From Sporosarcina ureae (GTDB taxonomy: Bacteria > Bacillota > Bacilli > Bacillales_A > Planococcaceae): 64,000 bases of DNA. Location: contig NZ_JARIEA010000042.1 of the NCBI RefSeq assembly GCF_029267015.1, positions 62,001-126,000 of the forward strand, written 5' to 3'. The translations under genes and the position numbers were made by a program. Positions 26,188 through 36,085 of the stretch are shown here, piece by piece; the stretch's first letter is position 1; each line of letters starts with the position of its first letter. Below the pieces are notes generated by a model. That model was not told where the DNA came from. It searched no databases and saw only the letters and a program-made list of their open reading frames with translations.

Positions 26188-26225
26188 AAACCCGCCATTC
26201 GTTCTATGAATGGTGGGTTTAATTT
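26188..26225 (+). terminator. Terminator after bshC
   Basis: AAACCCGCCATTC and GAATGGTGGGTTT form a 13 bp stem with one wobble around GTTCTAT, followed by AATTTG. Confidence 0.82.
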
Positions 26226-26254
26226 GCGTTGAAAGGATCGGCTAGCAAGGATGC

Positions 26255-26390
26255 TGGGTAGGGATTTTGAGTGTAAAGCTGTGCTCTCAACGCTCTGCTT
26301 TTACTCGCCAAAGCAGTCCTTCGTTACGGCTCTTCCCGCTGGCACACCGGAAAGCATCCGCAACAGGAGCTTCAATCCCCTCGTATTTAC
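26255..26390. repeat. Intergenic repeat, diverged full-length-like copy
   Basis: The segment contains GGAAAGCATCCGCAACAGGA, which aligns with GGAAAGCGTCCGTATCTGGA of the copy at 44.1 kb, followed in both by a segment ending AATCCC. The rest of the stretch (CTCAACGCTCTGCTTTTACTC and neighbours) encodes nothing recognisable. I infer a diverged member of a dispersed intergenic repeat family. The rest of the 26.2-26.6 kb gap holds the mraZ promoter region. Confidence 0.5.
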
Positions 26391-26502
26391 TAAATGTTTA
26401 ATTTTCACTGGGATTTCACCTTACGACAATTCCTAGTGTTACTAGCGAAAACAGTGGTTTTTTCGCGATATGAGCAGGAAAACAAATCAGAAAGAAGTAC
26501 TA

Positions 26503-26599
26503 TTGACACATTTTAATAAATATGAGAAGAAAAATAGCCAAGTGGGTGGAGGAAAGTGGGGGGATGTGGTACATTATTTCATACAGTGGGGTGAATTAT
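26503..26599 (+). promoter_or_regulatory. mraZ upstream region with TTGACA and phased GTGG repeats
   Basis: A perfect -35 hexamer TTGACA lies at 26503-26508, though a matching -10 is not clear. Between there and the mraZ ATG, GTGG occurs at 26542, 26556, 26566 and 26586, the last three at multiples of ten bases. MraZ is known to bind tandem repeats of this general type (TGGGN in E. coli, AAAGTG-type in mollicutes) upstream of its own operon. I infer an MraZ operator. Confidence 0.5.
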
Positions 26600-27031
26600 A
26601 TGTTCATGGGAGAGTATCAACATTCAATTGATATGAAAGGTCGTCTAATCGTTCCTTCGAAATTTCGGGATCTGTTGGAAGATGGCTTTATTTTAACCCG
26701 TGGACTTGATAATTGCTTGTTTGGATACCCACTGGACGAATGGCAAAAGCTTGAAGAAAAGTTGAAAGCGTTGCCGGTCACAAAAAAGGATGCTCGTGCA
26801 TTCACTCGCTTCTTCTTCTCGGGAGCATGCGAAGCAAGTCTTGATAAGCAGGGGAGAGTCAATATACCTGCTAATTTACGAGAGTTCGCAAAGATTGAAA
26901 AGGACTGTATGATTATCGGTGTATCCAGCCGGATTGAAATTTGGTCTGCAGAACTTTGGGAAGCGTACTACGAGGAATCTGAGGAATCATTTAATGACAT
27001 TGCAGAAAACCTTATTGATTTTGAATTTTGA
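26600..27031 (+). CDS. mraZ: Transcriptional regulator MraZ
   Basis: This 143-residue double-AbrB-fold protein begins [21 protein letters not shown] and repeats the motif as [19 protein letters not shown]. MraZ binds repeats in its own promoter and represses the division and cell-wall cluster. ATG at 26600 follows GGGGTGA; the track's start at 26522 adds 26 residues lying over the probable operator. It is the first gene of the dcw cluster, and rsmH follows 17 bases later. Confidence 0.96.
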   Translation: MFMGEYQHSIDMKGRLIVPSKFRDLLEDGFILTRGLDNCLFGYPLDEWQKLEEKLKALPVTKKDARAFTRFFFSGACEASLDKQGRVNIPANLREFAKIEKDCMIIGVSSRIEIWSAELWEAYYEESEESFNDIAENLIDFEF

Positions 27032-27048
27032 AAGCAGGCGGAATAAAC

Positions 27049-27981
27049 ATGTTTAACCACACAACAGTATTACTGCATGAAGCCGTCGATGGCTTGCATG
27101 TAAAGGAAGATGGCATTTACGTGGATTGCACACTTGGTGGTGCAGGTCACAGTGAAGAAATAGTCAAACTACTTTCATCTAAAGGCCAACTAATCTGCTT
27201 TGACCAAGATATGACGGCCATTGAAGCAGCACAACAAAAACTAGCGCACTATACAGCACAAGTACAATTTGTCCATGCAAACTTTAAGGACTTGAAAAAT
27301 GAACTAGCGAAATTAGGAATATCTCATGTAGATGGCATTTTATATGACCTAGGAGTTTCTTCTCCACAATTGGATACAGCCGAGCGAGGATTCAGTTACC
27401 ATCTTGATGCACCATTGGATATGCGTATGGATACGTCTGCGCCATTGACAGCTTACGAAGTAGTTAATGAATGGTCGTATTCCGACTTGGTTAGGATATT
27501 TTTCCGCTACGGTGAAGAGAAGTTCTCAAAGCAAATCGTCCGTAAAATTGAAGAAGCACGCGCTGATGCGCCTATACGTACAACAGGGGAACTCGCGGAA
27601 CTTATTAAAACGGGTATTCCAGCAGCTGCCAGAAGAACCGGTGGCCATCCTGCGAAACGTGTTTTTCAGGCTATCCGAATTGCAGTAAATGATGAGTTGG
27701 GAGCAGCTGAGCAATCTTTAACTGACGCCCTCACGTTATTACGTGAAGGAGGTCGAATCAGCGTCATTACTTTCCATTCACTTGAAGATCGCTTATGTAA
27801 AACCATATTTAAGGAAGCATCTTCTATGCCGGAGTTGCCGCCGAACTTACCTATTATACCTGAGGGAATGGATCCGGACTTCCGTCTTATTACTCGCAAG
27901 CCGATCATCCCGACAGATGAAGAAATAGAACATAACAAACGTGCTAGATCAGCAAAATTACGAATCATTGAGAAAAAATAG
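27049..27981 (+). CDS. rsmH: 16S rRNA (cytosine1402-N4)-methyltransferase RsmH (MraW)
   Basis: A 310-residue SAM-dependent methyltransferase. It shows [13 protein letters not shown] at the N-terminus, the SAM motif [54 protein letters not shown] and [12 protein letters not shown]. It methylates C1402 in the ribosomal P site. ATG at 27049 follows AGGCGG; the track's start at 27028 overlaps mraZ without support. The mraZ-rsmH-ftsL order is universal in Bacillales. Confidence 0.97.
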   Translation: MFNHTTVLLHEAVDGLHVKEDGIYVDCTLGGAGHSEEIVKLLSSKGQLICFDQDMTAIEAAQQKLAHYTAQVQFVHANFKDLKNELAKLGISHVDGILYDLGVSSPQLDTAERGFSYHLDAPLDMRMDTSAPLTAYEVVNEWSYSDLVRIFFRYGEEKFSKQIVRKIEEARADAPIRTTGELAELIKTGIPAAARRTGGHPAKRVFQAIRIAVNDELGAAEQSLTDALTLLREGGRISVITFHSLEDRLCKTIFKEASSMPELPPNLPIIPEGMDPDFRLITRKPIIPTDEEIEHNKRARSAKLRIIEKK

Positions 27982-27998
27982 AAAAGGGGAATCAAGCC

Positions 27999-28370
27999 AT
28001 GGGACTAGAACAACGGAACCTTAATACGCCACAGACACCGGAGGTAGAACAACATACTGACCAAAATCAGCAACAGGTTGTCCGCCGTGTGAAAAAACGT
28101 TTTTCTAAGGGCGAAAAGATATTGTTCACTTTATTTGCAGCATTTACAATCGGCACTTCATCTATGCTTTTACAGACACATTCAGATATAAACGCTGTCA
28201 ATAAAGAAGTGCAGTTGATGAATACGGAAATTGAAAATACTAAAAAACAGAATAATGAATTGTCCATTCAAGTGAGTGACAAATCCACTTACGAACGTAT
28301 TTGGAAAAAAGCACAAGAGAATGGTTTGAACCTTAACGAAAGTAACGTAAAGGTCGTACCAGGACGATGA
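27999..28370 (+). CDS. ftsL: Cell division protein FtsL
   Basis: A 123-residue bitopic protein with a cytoplasmic basic tail (RRVKKRFSKGEK), one transmembrane helix (about 43-60), then an extracellular coiled coil (INAVNKEVQLMNTEIENTKKQNNELSIQV). It forms the DivIC-DivIB-FtsL divisome subcomplex. AAAAGGGGA precedes the ATG. It overlaps pbpB by four bases (ATGA). Confidence 0.92.
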   Translation: MGLEQRNLNTPQTPEVEQHTDQNQQQVVRRVKKRFSKGEKILFTLFAAFTIGTSSMLLQTHSDINAVNKEVQLMNTEIENTKKQNNELSIQVSDKSTYERIWKKAQENGLNLNESNVKVVPGR

Positions 28371-30589
28371 AGAAGTTTCGCTTTCAATGGGGAGCCTTTC
28401 TAATGTTTGTAGTATTCGGAGGGCTCTTTTTCATATTATTCGGCAGAATTCTTTTTATTCAGATGACGGGCCAAGTAGATGGTAAAGAATTAGCGAAGAT
28501 CGCTTCTAACCAATATGAAAGAAATGCAGTCTTACAAGCTAGCCGAGGGGCTATCGTAGACCGAAACGACGTGGCGATTGCATCGGATACATTAAGCTAC
28601 CATGTGGTGGCTGTAGTGAACGAAGCGGCAAGTAATAACAGCAAAAAGAAATATCATGTAGTCGATTATAAAGAAACGGCAAAAGTATTAGCTAAGTATT
28701 TGCCACTAAAAGAACGTGAAATATACGATAAATTGAAAAATGCCAGAGAAGGTGCTTGGCAAATTGAATTTGGTCGCGCTGGCAAAGATTTGAATCGTGA
28801 CACGGTATTGAAAATGAAGGAAGAACTCGATAGAAAAAAATTATCGGGTATTTTGTTTGTAGAAGGTAAAAAACGATTCTATCCCAATGGTCGTTTCGCT
28901 TCGTATTTAGTGGGCTTTGCTCAAAAAGAAGAAACGGAAAATAACCAAACGGTCACCAAAGGAAAAATGGGGCTTGAAAAAACGTATGACAAGCAACTAA
29001 CCGGTGTCGATGGGAAAGTGAATTACCAAGCGGATGTCTGGGGTACTTTATTACCTACTGCTAGCAAACAAATTGAAGAACCACAAGACGGTCAGACGAT
29101 TAAACTGACATTGGATAAGACAATCAGTAATTTCGTGGAAGAAGCAATGGATAAAGTAGAAGAAGAATACTCACCTAAAAAAATGCTAGTGCTCGTATCT
29201 AATCCTAAAACAGGAGAAATTTTAGCGATGAGCCAACGGCCTACGTTTAATCCTATGACTAGGGAAGGTCTGACAGAAAACTGGCTGAATGATGCAGTTG
29301 AGCAGACGATTGAACCAGGTTCACCAATGAAGATGTTCACGTTGGCAACTGCCGTGGAAGAAGGCAAATGGGAACCAGACGAATATTTCCGATCTGGATC
29401 TTATCAAATCTACGATCAAACAATTCGTGATGTCAATGTAGACGGCTGGGGAACAATAACCTTCCTTGAAGGATTGCAACGTTCCTCTAACGTTGGGATG
29501 GCGTACTTGCTCGAAAGAATCGGAGATCAGAAATTTATCGAGTACGTTCATAAGTTCGGTTTTGGAAAACGAACTGGGATAGATTTGCCGAATGAAGCTC
29601 CTGGTGTTGTACTAGATAATTATCCAGCTGAACGATTGACGACTTCTTACGGGCAAGGGTCCACGGTAACGCCATTACAGATGATTCAGGCGGCTTCTGC
29701 AATCGCAAATAACGGGGTAATGATGAAGCCGTATGTAATTGATAAAATTATTGATCCGAATACGGAAGAAGTATTGGAGAATCATGAGCCTGAAGAGAGC
29801 GGAACACCTATCTCTGCAGCGACCGCTAAGGAAGTGCGGGAAATTTTAGCGACAACAGTTACTTCAGAAAATGGTACTGCAAAAAAATATCATTTAGAAA
29901 ACTATGCAGTAGGTGGTAAAACAGGAACTGCCGAACTACCTAAAGAAGGTGGGGGGTATCAGAAAGGAGGGGGTAATTATTTGTACTCATTCCTAGGAAT
30001 GGCACCAATTGATGATCCACAACTTCTGATTTACGTAACAGTTCAGCAACCGAAATTAAAAGCAGGAGAGCTAGGTTCAGATCCTGTATCGAAAGTGTTT
30101 AATCCAATTATGGAAAACAGCTTAAAGTATTTGAATATCGCACCTGATGATGAACAAGTAGTTCCAGTGAAAAAGGTTGGGGATTACGAAGGAGAAGATG
30201 CAGAAACGGCAGCTTCTTTGGCTGTTGAGGACGGCTTCCAAACCGTGTTGATCGGAGAGGGCGGCAAGGTATCCAAACAAATACCAAAAGCAGACACGAA
30301 GTTAACAGAGGATTCGATAGTCTTGTTGGAAACAAAAGGAGACACGACATTCCCTGATATGACAGGATGGTCTAAAAAGATGGTTCTTTCATTTATGCAT
30401 CTTTCAAAGTTGGATATTCGAATCAATGGTGAAGGCTATGTTGTTGGACAAAGCATCACGGAAGGAACGTTAGTAAATAAGAAAGATCCAATTGTCGTCG
30501 AACTTCGAACACCGGAGCAACAATATAATAAAAAGAAGAGTAATGACAATAAAGAAGAGGACGAAGAGGACCAAATCATGGGTGGCTAA
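28367..30589 (+). CDS. pbpB: Penicillin-binding protein 2B, septal transpeptidase with PASTA domains
   Basis: This 740-residue class B PBP has an N-terminal membrane anchor (about 10-32) and a dimerisation domain with ASRGAIVDRND. The transpeptidase domain carries the active Ser in EPGSPMKMF (SxxK), RSSNVGMAYL (SxN) and GGKTGTAEL (KTG). Two C-terminal PASTA-like units follow (from about residue 600) with a charged tail. It crosslinks septal peptidoglycan with FtsW-type and FtsL/DivIB partners. It sits between ftsL and spoVD, as in B. subtilis. Confidence 0.96.
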   Translation: MKKFRFQWGAFLMFVVFGGLFFILFGRILFIQMTGQVDGKELAKIASNQYERNAVLQASRGAIVDRNDVAIASDTLSYHVVAVVNEAASNNSKKKYHVVDYKETAKVLAKYLPLKEREIYDKLKNAREGAWQIEFGRAGKDLNRDTVLKMKEELDRKKLSGILFVEGKKRFYPNGRFASYLVGFAQKEETENNQTVTKGKMGLEKTYDKQLTGVDGKVNYQADVWGTLLPTASKQIEEPQDGQTIKLTLDKTISNFVEEAMDKVEEEYSPKKMLVLVSNPKTGEILAMSQRPTFNPMTREGLTENWLNDAVEQTIEPGSPMKMFTLATAVEEGKWEPDEYFRSGSYQIYDQTIRDVNVDGWGTITFLEGLQRSSNVGMAYLLERIGDQKFIEYVHKFGFGKRTGIDLPNEAPGVVLDNYPAERLTTSYGQGSTVTPLQMIQAASAIANNGVMMKPYVIDKIIDPNTEEVLENHEPEESGTPISAATAKEVREILATTVTSENGTAKKYHLENYAVGGKTGTAELPKEGGGYQKGGGNYLYSFLGMAPIDDPQLLIYVTVQQPKLKAGELGSDPVSKVFNPIMENSLKYLNIAPDDEQVVPVKKVGDYEGEDAETAASLAVEDGFQTVLIGEGGKVSKQIPKADTKLTEDSIVLLETKGDTTFPDMTGWSKKMVLSFMHLSKLDIRINGEGYVVGQSITEGTLVNKKDPIVVELRTPEQQYNKKKSNDNKEEDEEDQIMGG

Positions 30590-30643
30590 TGTATAGCACG
30601 CAATTTCACAGCATACCTTAATAGAAAAAAAGGTAGTGAGTCT

Positions 30644-32557
30644 TTGCGGTCATTTATTGATATGCAGTCAAAAAAACGTTTACGTGTAGCCTTCATTTGT
30701 TTTCTCTTCGGTCTACTACTCGTTATAGGGAAACTATTTCATGTGCAGATCATTAAACATGAGTGGCTGAAAGAAAAAGCAGAAGAAAACTGGGATATTG
30801 AAGTGCCTTTTGGGGCTATGCGAGGGAATATTACGGATCGAAGTGGGAAGTTAATTGTTGGAAACAAACTAGCGCCCACATTATATTTCATGCCAGCACA
30901 AAATCCTGACATTTCCAGTGATATACCTGCGATTGCAAAAATCCTTCAAATGCCTCCGGAAAAATTAGAGGAGAAACTGAAGAAAAAAACCTATATGGTG
31001 AAACTGGCTCCCGAAGGAAAAAATATCACCAAAGAACAAGGGGATGAAGTCTCGAAACTGCAAGTAGCCGGCTTGTATGTAGGAGTAGATTTCATCCGCT
31101 ACTATCCATATGATGATCTGTTAGCTCGTTTGCTCGGTTTTACTGGATATGATGGCAATGGCTTAGCGGGAATTGAGTACGCGTACGATGAAATTCTGAA
31201 CGGAACAGGGGACAAAGTACGACTGTTCACTGATGCTAAAGGAATTGCCTTGCCCCATGTAGAGGATAGCTTTGAACATGGTAAAGATGGCTCGACTTTG
31301 GAACTGACGATTGATCTTAAAATGCATCAAATCGTCGAACGCGAACTGATTCAAGCGATGGAAAAGTATGATGCAACACAGGCGTTAGCTATTATTATGA
31401 ACCCGAAAACGGGTGAATTGTTGTCACTAGCATCCGTGCCAGGTTTTGATCCGCGCGAATATCAATCAGCGGATTCCACTATCTATAACCGCAACTTGCC
31501 TGTCTGGATGACATACGAGCCGGGTTCTACATTCAAAATTCTTACCTTGGCTGCTAGCTTAGAAGAAGACGTCATCGATTTGGAAAATGAAAACTTTTAT
31601 GATCCTGGTTACAAAATCGTTGCAAATGCCAGATTACGATGCTGGAAAAGAGAAGGTCATAAAGATCAAACATTTTTGGAAGTAGTAGAGAATTCATGTA
31701 ACCCTGGCTTCATTACGATGGGGCAGAGACTCGGTAGTGAAAGGTTAGATCGTTATATTCGTGAATTTGGCTTTGGTAGCTCAACAGAATCAGGTATTGC
31801 CGGAGAATCGAAAGGTATTTTATTTTCTAAGGAAGCATTTGGACCTGTTGAACAGGCAACCACTTCGTTCGGGCAAGGAATCTCTGTCACCCCGATCCAA
31901 CAAGTGCAAGCTGTTGCCGCAGCTATTAACGGTGGTAAACTTTATAAGCCCTATATTGTCAAATCTATAAAGGACTCTGATGGTAAGACGATTAAACAGT
32001 TCAAACCTGAATTGAAAAGACAAGTAATCAGCGAAGAAACATCAGCTAAGGTGCGTCACGCTCTTGAATCGGTTGTAGCGAATGGATCAGGTCGTAATGC
32101 TTTTGCAGATGGCCTTCGAATAGGTGGTAAAACAGGGACCGCACAAAAAGTAGAGAATGGTCGCTATAAAGATGGTGATTATATAGTCTCCTTCATTGGT
32201 TTCGCGCCTGCAGATGATCCTGAACTACTCGTATATCTAGCGATCGATAGTCCGAAAAACTCGATTCAATTCGGAGGAGTTATCGCTGCACCGATTGTCG
32301 GGCGAATCATTGAAGAAATTGCTCCGATCGCTAACATAGAACGAAGGAAAGAACAGTTAGAAAAAGAGTACCGATGGGGTGACGCGATCACATTCCGTTC
32401 ACCTGATTTACTTGGAATGAATGAAAAAGAATTGTTGTCTCAAAATTACACATTCAAAATAAAGTGGCATGGAAAAGGTAAGAAGGTTATTCGACAGTTA
32501 CCAGCTCCTAATTCTTTGATGACTGTGGAAGACACAATTCATTTATACACAGAATAA
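30644..32557 (+). CDS. spoVD: Class B PBP, SpoVD-like
   Basis: This 637-residue paralogue of the preceding PBP has an N-terminal anchor (about 12-32) and GAMRGNITDRSGK in the dimerisation domain. The transpeptidase motifs are EPGSTFKIL (SxxK), NSCNPGF (SxN) and GGKTGTAQK (KTG); a single PASTA domain lies at the C-terminus (SPDLLGMNEKELL). SpoVD makes spore cortex peptidoglycan in B. subtilis, in partnership with SpoVE. TTG at 30644 follows AAAAGGTAG; an ATG 17 bases later is out of the family context. In B. subtilis murE follows directly, but here mraY does. Confidence 0.92.
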   Translation: MRSFIDMQSKKRLRVAFICFLFGLLLVIGKLFHVQIIKHEWLKEKAEENWDIEVPFGAMRGNITDRSGKLIVGNKLAPTLYFMPAQNPDISSDIPAIAKILQMPPEKLEEKLKKKTYMVKLAPEGKNITKEQGDEVSKLQVAGLYVGVDFIRYYPYDDLLARLLGFTGYDGNGLAGIEYAYDEILNGTGDKVRLFTDAKGIALPHVEDSFEHGKDGSTLELTIDLKMHQIVERELIQAMEKYDATQALAIIMNPKTGELLSLASVPGFDPREYQSADSTIYNRNLPVWMTYEPGSTFKILTLAASLEEDVIDLENENFYDPGYKIVANARLRCWKREGHKDQTFLEVVENSCNPGFITMGQRLGSERLDRYIREFGFGSSTESGIAGESKGILFSKEAFGPVEQATTSFGQGISVTPIQQVQAVAAAINGGKLYKPYIVKSIKDSDGKTIKQFKPELKRQVISEETSAKVRHALESVVANGSGRNAFADGLRIGGKTGTAQKVENGRYKDGDYIVSFIGFAPADDPELLVYLAIDSPKNSIQFGGVIAAPIVGRIIEEIAPIANIERRKEQLEKEYRWGDAITFRSPDLLGMNEKELLSQNYTFKIKWHGKGKKVIRQLPAPNSLMTVEDTIHLYTE

Positions 32558-32603
32558 GCAGTGCTTCACTGACACGCAATTGATAGTAGAAGGAGAACTT
32601 AAC

Positions 32604-33575
32604 ATGACACTCGGCACCACAGTCACGATAATCGCTGTTTCATTTTTTGTATCAGCGATTATCGGGGTGATCATCATCCCATTACTTAGAAGGTTGAAAT
32701 TTGGTCAAAGTATACGAGAAGAGGGCCCACAAGCGCATATGAAAAAAGCGGGTACTCCCACTATGGGAGGGCTCATCTTCCTTCTCTCTATATTGATTTC
32801 AACACTAACTTTATCTTACATAAACGACACACTAACTACTCATACGATTGTGTTATTGATCGTGCTGATCGGTTTCGGAATCATTGGCTTCCTCGATGAT
32901 TTTATTATTATCGTAGCGAAGCGCAACTTAGGGTTGACATCACTTCAGAAATTAATCGGTCAGATCATCATTGCGATCGTTGCCTTTTTCTTACTGAAAC
33001 TCGGACCATTCGAAACGACCGTAACGATTCCTTTCACGGATCTTGGGATAGATCTCGGTGTGTTTTATGTGGCGTTTTTAGTATTTTGGCTTGTAGGTTT
33101 TTCTAACGCAGTCAATTTAACGGATGGCTTAGATGGTCTAGTAGGCGGTACATCGGCTATTGCATTCTCTGCCTTCGGTGTATTTGCGTTAGCGTATGAG
33201 CAAAATGATATCGCGTTATTTTCATTTGTAGTAGCGGGTGCAATGCTTGGGTTTTTATTATTCAACATCAAACCAGCGAAAGTATTTATGGGGGACACAG
33301 GTTCACTGGCATTAGGAGGCGCACTCGCTATGATTTCAGTATTGATCAAACAGGAGTTGTTGCTGTTGGTCATCGGAATTGTATTCGTAGTAGAAACGCT
33401 TTCTGTCATTATTCAAGTCATCAGTTTTAAAATGACTGGAAAACGTGTATTTAAAATGAGTCCCATTCATCATCACTTTGAATTATCTGGCTGGTCAGAA
33501 TGGAAAGTAGTCATTGTGTTCTGGGGTGTGGCATTACTTGCTGCCCTCGTACCGGTCTTTTTGGAGGTTATGTAA
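32604..33575 (+). CDS. mraY: Phospho-N-acetylmuramoyl-pentapeptide transferase MraY
   Basis: This 323-residue, ten-helix enzyme transfers phospho-MurNAc-pentapeptide to undecaprenyl phosphate, making lipid I. It shows HMKKAGTPTMGGLIF, IGFLDDFIIIV (catalytic Asp pair), SNAVNLTDGLDGLVGGT, FMGDTGSLALGG and the C-terminal SPIHHHFELSGWSE. ATG at 32604 follows AAGGAGA; the track's start adds eight residues over the SD. murD begins immediately after the stop. Confidence 0.98.
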   Translation: MTLGTTVTIIAVSFFVSAIIGVIIIPLLRRLKFGQSIREEGPQAHMKKAGTPTMGGLIFLLSILISTLTLSYINDTLTTHTIVLLIVLIGFGIIGFLDDFIIIVAKRNLGLTSLQKLIGQIIIAIVAFFLLKLGPFETTVTIPFTDLGIDLGVFYVAFLVFWLVGFSNAVNLTDGLDGLVGGTSAIAFSAFGVFALAYEQNDIALFSFVVAGAMLGFLLFNIKPAKVFMGDTGSLALGGALAMISVLIKQELLLLVIGIVFVVETLSVIIQVISFKMTGKRVFKMSPIHHHFELSGWSEWKVVIVFWGVALLAALVPVFLEVM

Positions 33576-34925
33576 ATGAAGAATACAGAACAATTCATAG
33601 GGAAACGGGTACTTGTAGTCGGACTTGCGAAGAGCGGAGTCGCAACGGCAAGTTTGCTTCAGCGTCTTGGCGCGGAAGTTGTAGTCAATGATTCAAAGCC
33701 TGCAGAAGGTAATGAAGAAGCGATGGAACTTCAAGCACAAGGAATTGAAGTCATTGGAGGGGGGCACCCGAGTGATTTACTAGAGCGGAATTTCGACTTC
33801 ATCGTAAAAAATCCGGGTATCCCTTACACTAATTCGTTACTAGCGAAGGCTGTTGAGCAGAATATTCCGATTTGGACTGAAGTTGAATTGACTAGTATTC
33901 TTAGCGAGGCTCCAATTATTGCGATTACTGGATCGAACGGAAAAACGACGACCACTACATTGTTGTATCACATGCTAAACATGGGTAAGAAACATCCATT
34001 AATAGCTGGTAACATTGGAACGGTTTCTTGTACGGTTGCTGAAAAGGCGAAAGCGAATGAAGTAATTGTACTTGAGGCTTCGTCGTTTCAGTTAGCTGGG
34101 ACAGAAAGCTTTACTCCGCATATTGCAATTTTTACGAATTTGTATGAAGCGCATTTGGATTATCATGGATCGATGAATGAATATCTCGATGCGAAGTTGC
34201 ACGTAGCACGCAACCAAACTTCGGAAGAATACTTAATCTTTAATGCGGATCAACAGCTAATTAAAGAAGCAATAGAATCATTCGAATCCCACAAAGTACC
34301 TTTTTCAGTTCTTGGAAAAACTAGAGAAGGTATTTCAGCAGATGAAGAATGGATTTATTGGCTTGGTGAACCTTTCATAGAAATTAAGCATATTAAATTA
34401 CCGGGCCGTCACAATTTAGAAAATGTTTTATCCGCAACGGCAGCAGCCATATTGTCCGGGTGTGAAAAAACAGCGATAGAAAATGTTTTGAGTTCTTTCA
34501 CCGGTGTTCGCCATCGCATGCAATTTGTTCGTGAAGCAAATAGCCGTACAATATACAATGACTCAAAAGCTACGAATACATTGGCTACAAAAAGTGCTCT
34601 TTCCTCATTTAAGAAGCCAATCGTTTTGATTGCAGGGGGACTAGACAGAGGTCATTCATTTGAAGAATTACGACCTTATATGAAAAATGTTCGTGCTGTC
34701 GTCACGATAGGGGAGACGGCAAACCGTTTTGCAGACTTTGCTAGGTCTTGTGGCGTTGCTGAGACTGTCCAAGCAACAACAATGCAAGATGCAGTCCAGA
34801 AGGCATATAAGTGTAGCTGTGAAGATGATGTGATTCTACTGTCGCCGAGCTGTGCAAGTTGGGATCAATATAAGAGCTTTGAAATTCGGGGCGACGAATT
34901 TATTGATGCAGTAATGAAGTTGTAA
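33576..34925 (+). CDS. murD: UDP-MurNAc-L-alanine:D-glutamate ligase
   Basis: This 449-residue cytoplasmic Mur ligase adds D-Glu. It shows VLVVGLAKSGVATASLLQ in the nucleotide-binding N-domain, IVKNPGIPYTN, the ATP P-loop ITGSNGKTTTTTLLYHML, EASSFQLAGTESF, HLDYHGSMNEYLDAK with the carbamylated Lys, LPGRHNLENV, and YNDSKATNTLAT. GGAGG precedes the ATG inside mraY. Length is normal. Confidence 0.98.
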   Translation: MKNTEQFIGKRVLVVGLAKSGVATASLLQRLGAEVVVNDSKPAEGNEEAMELQAQGIEVIGGGHPSDLLERNFDFIVKNPGIPYTNSLLAKAVEQNIPIWTEVELTSILSEAPIIAITGSNGKTTTTTLLYHMLNMGKKHPLIAGNIGTVSCTVAEKAKANEVIVLEASSFQLAGTESFTPHIAIFTNLYEAHLDYHGSMNEYLDAKLHVARNQTSEEYLIFNADQQLIKEAIESFESHKVPFSVLGKTREGISADEEWIYWLGEPFIEIKHIKLPGRHNLENVLSATAAAILSGCEKTAIENVLSSFTGVRHRMQFVREANSRTIYNDSKATNTLATKSALSSFKKPIVLIAGGLDRGHSFEELRPYMKNVRAVVTIGETANRFADFARSCGVAETVQATTMQDAVQKAYKCSCEDDVILLSPSCASWDQYKSFEIRGDEFIDAVMKL

Positions 34926-34982
34926 ATCCTTTGTAATAGTTGGAGAGTAAAATGAAAAACTGACTGATTAATTTGAGGAAGG

Positions 34983-36071
34983 ATGCGAACGCTGGAGAGA
35001 ACCTACCGAATAATCTTTTTGACAACCGCCTTACTATTGTCGCTGATCGGATTAGTATTCGTGCAATCGGCAGGATCTTATTGGGGAGAAGTTCATTATC
35101 AAGATTCTTCTCCATTTATCGTCAAGCAAGGCATCTATATGATTATATCTTTGGCTGTCGCTTATGTGCTGGTCAAAAGTCCGTTGACATCACATCCTAA
35201 ATTCTGGACGTATTGTTATATTGGATCGATTCTCATGTTGGTTGCGGTACTGATCCCAGGTATTGGAGCTGTGCGAAACGGTTCTCAAAGCTGGATCGCG
35301 TTTGGTCCAATCAGTTTGCAACCGGCGGAATTTGTAAAGGTAGCATTGCTTGGAAAATTAGCAAGCGGTATGAAGAAACATAAAGACAAGTCTTGGCAAT
35401 GGCAACATTTCGCTTGGATTTTATTACCCGCAACGTTGATCATGTTGCAACCTGACCTTGGCTCTGCCGTCATCATGATAGTATCTGCTTTTGTCATTCT
35501 TTTCTTAGCGGGCTACCCATTGTCATTCTTTATTTTTCTTTTTGTCTCAGGACTCGGTGCTTTTATCGCACTTATTCTAGCTGCACCCTATCGTCTGGAT
35601 CGAATTAAATCCTATATTGATCCATGGAACGATCCTCTCGGTACGGGGTTTCAAAGTATTCAATCCTTATTCGCGATTGCTCCTGGTGGATTATTCGGCC
35701 ATGGCTTCGGGAATAGTCGTCAAAAGTTTTTGTACTTGCCTGAACCTCAAAATGATTTTATTTTTTCCATTATTGCAGAAGAAATTGGATTTATAGGTGC
35801 AGCAACTATCGTCTTGCTGTTTATCTTGCTATTCGCTTCTGCATTCGGCATAGCGATTCGATTGAATAACTGGAATTCATTTTTAATTGTCACCGGTATG
35901 GTGTCCATGATCACTTTCCAAACGTTTTTAAATATGGGAGTCGTCTCGGGTTTGCTGCCTGTAACAGGGGTGACGTTGCCTTTCATTAGTTATGGAGGGT
36001 CCTCGCTGTTGACTACTTGGCTGGCTATCGGAACGATTCTACATTACTCTGCGAATAAAAAGGCAGGATGA
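34983..36071 (+). CDS. spoVE: SpoVE/FtsW-family peptidoglycan polymerase (SEDS)
   Basis: This 362-residue membrane protein has about ten hydrophobic segments. SEDS signatures include GSQSWIAFGPISLQPAEFVKVAL, LQPDLGSAVIM, GGLFGHGFGNSRQKFLYLPEPQNDFIFSIIAEEIGF and LPFISYGGSSLL. SEDS proteins polymerise glycan strands together with a cognate class B PBP; position in the cluster makes it SpoVE, the SpoVD partner, though it could also serve as FtsW. An SD-like GAGGAAGG lies very close to the ATG. The last bases overlap the divIB region. Confidence 0.92.
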   Translation: MRTLERTYRIIFLTTALLLSLIGLVFVQSAGSYWGEVHYQDSSPFIVKQGIYMIISLAVAYVLVKSPLTSHPKFWTYCYIGSILMLVAVLIPGIGAVRNGSQSWIAFGPISLQPAEFVKVALLGKLASGMKKHKDKSWQWQHFAWILLPATLIMLQPDLGSAVIMIVSAFVILFLAGYPLSFFIFLFVSGLGAFIALILAAPYRLDRIKSYIDPWNDPLGTGFQSIQSLFAIAPGGLFGHGFGNSRQKFLYLPEPQNDFIFSIIAEEIGFIGAATIVLLFILLFASAFGIAIRLNNWNSFLIVTGMVSMITFQTFLNMGVVSGLLPVTGVTLPFISYGGSSLLTTWLAIGTILHYSANKKAG

Positions 36072-36085
36072 AAGGAGAACAGGAT

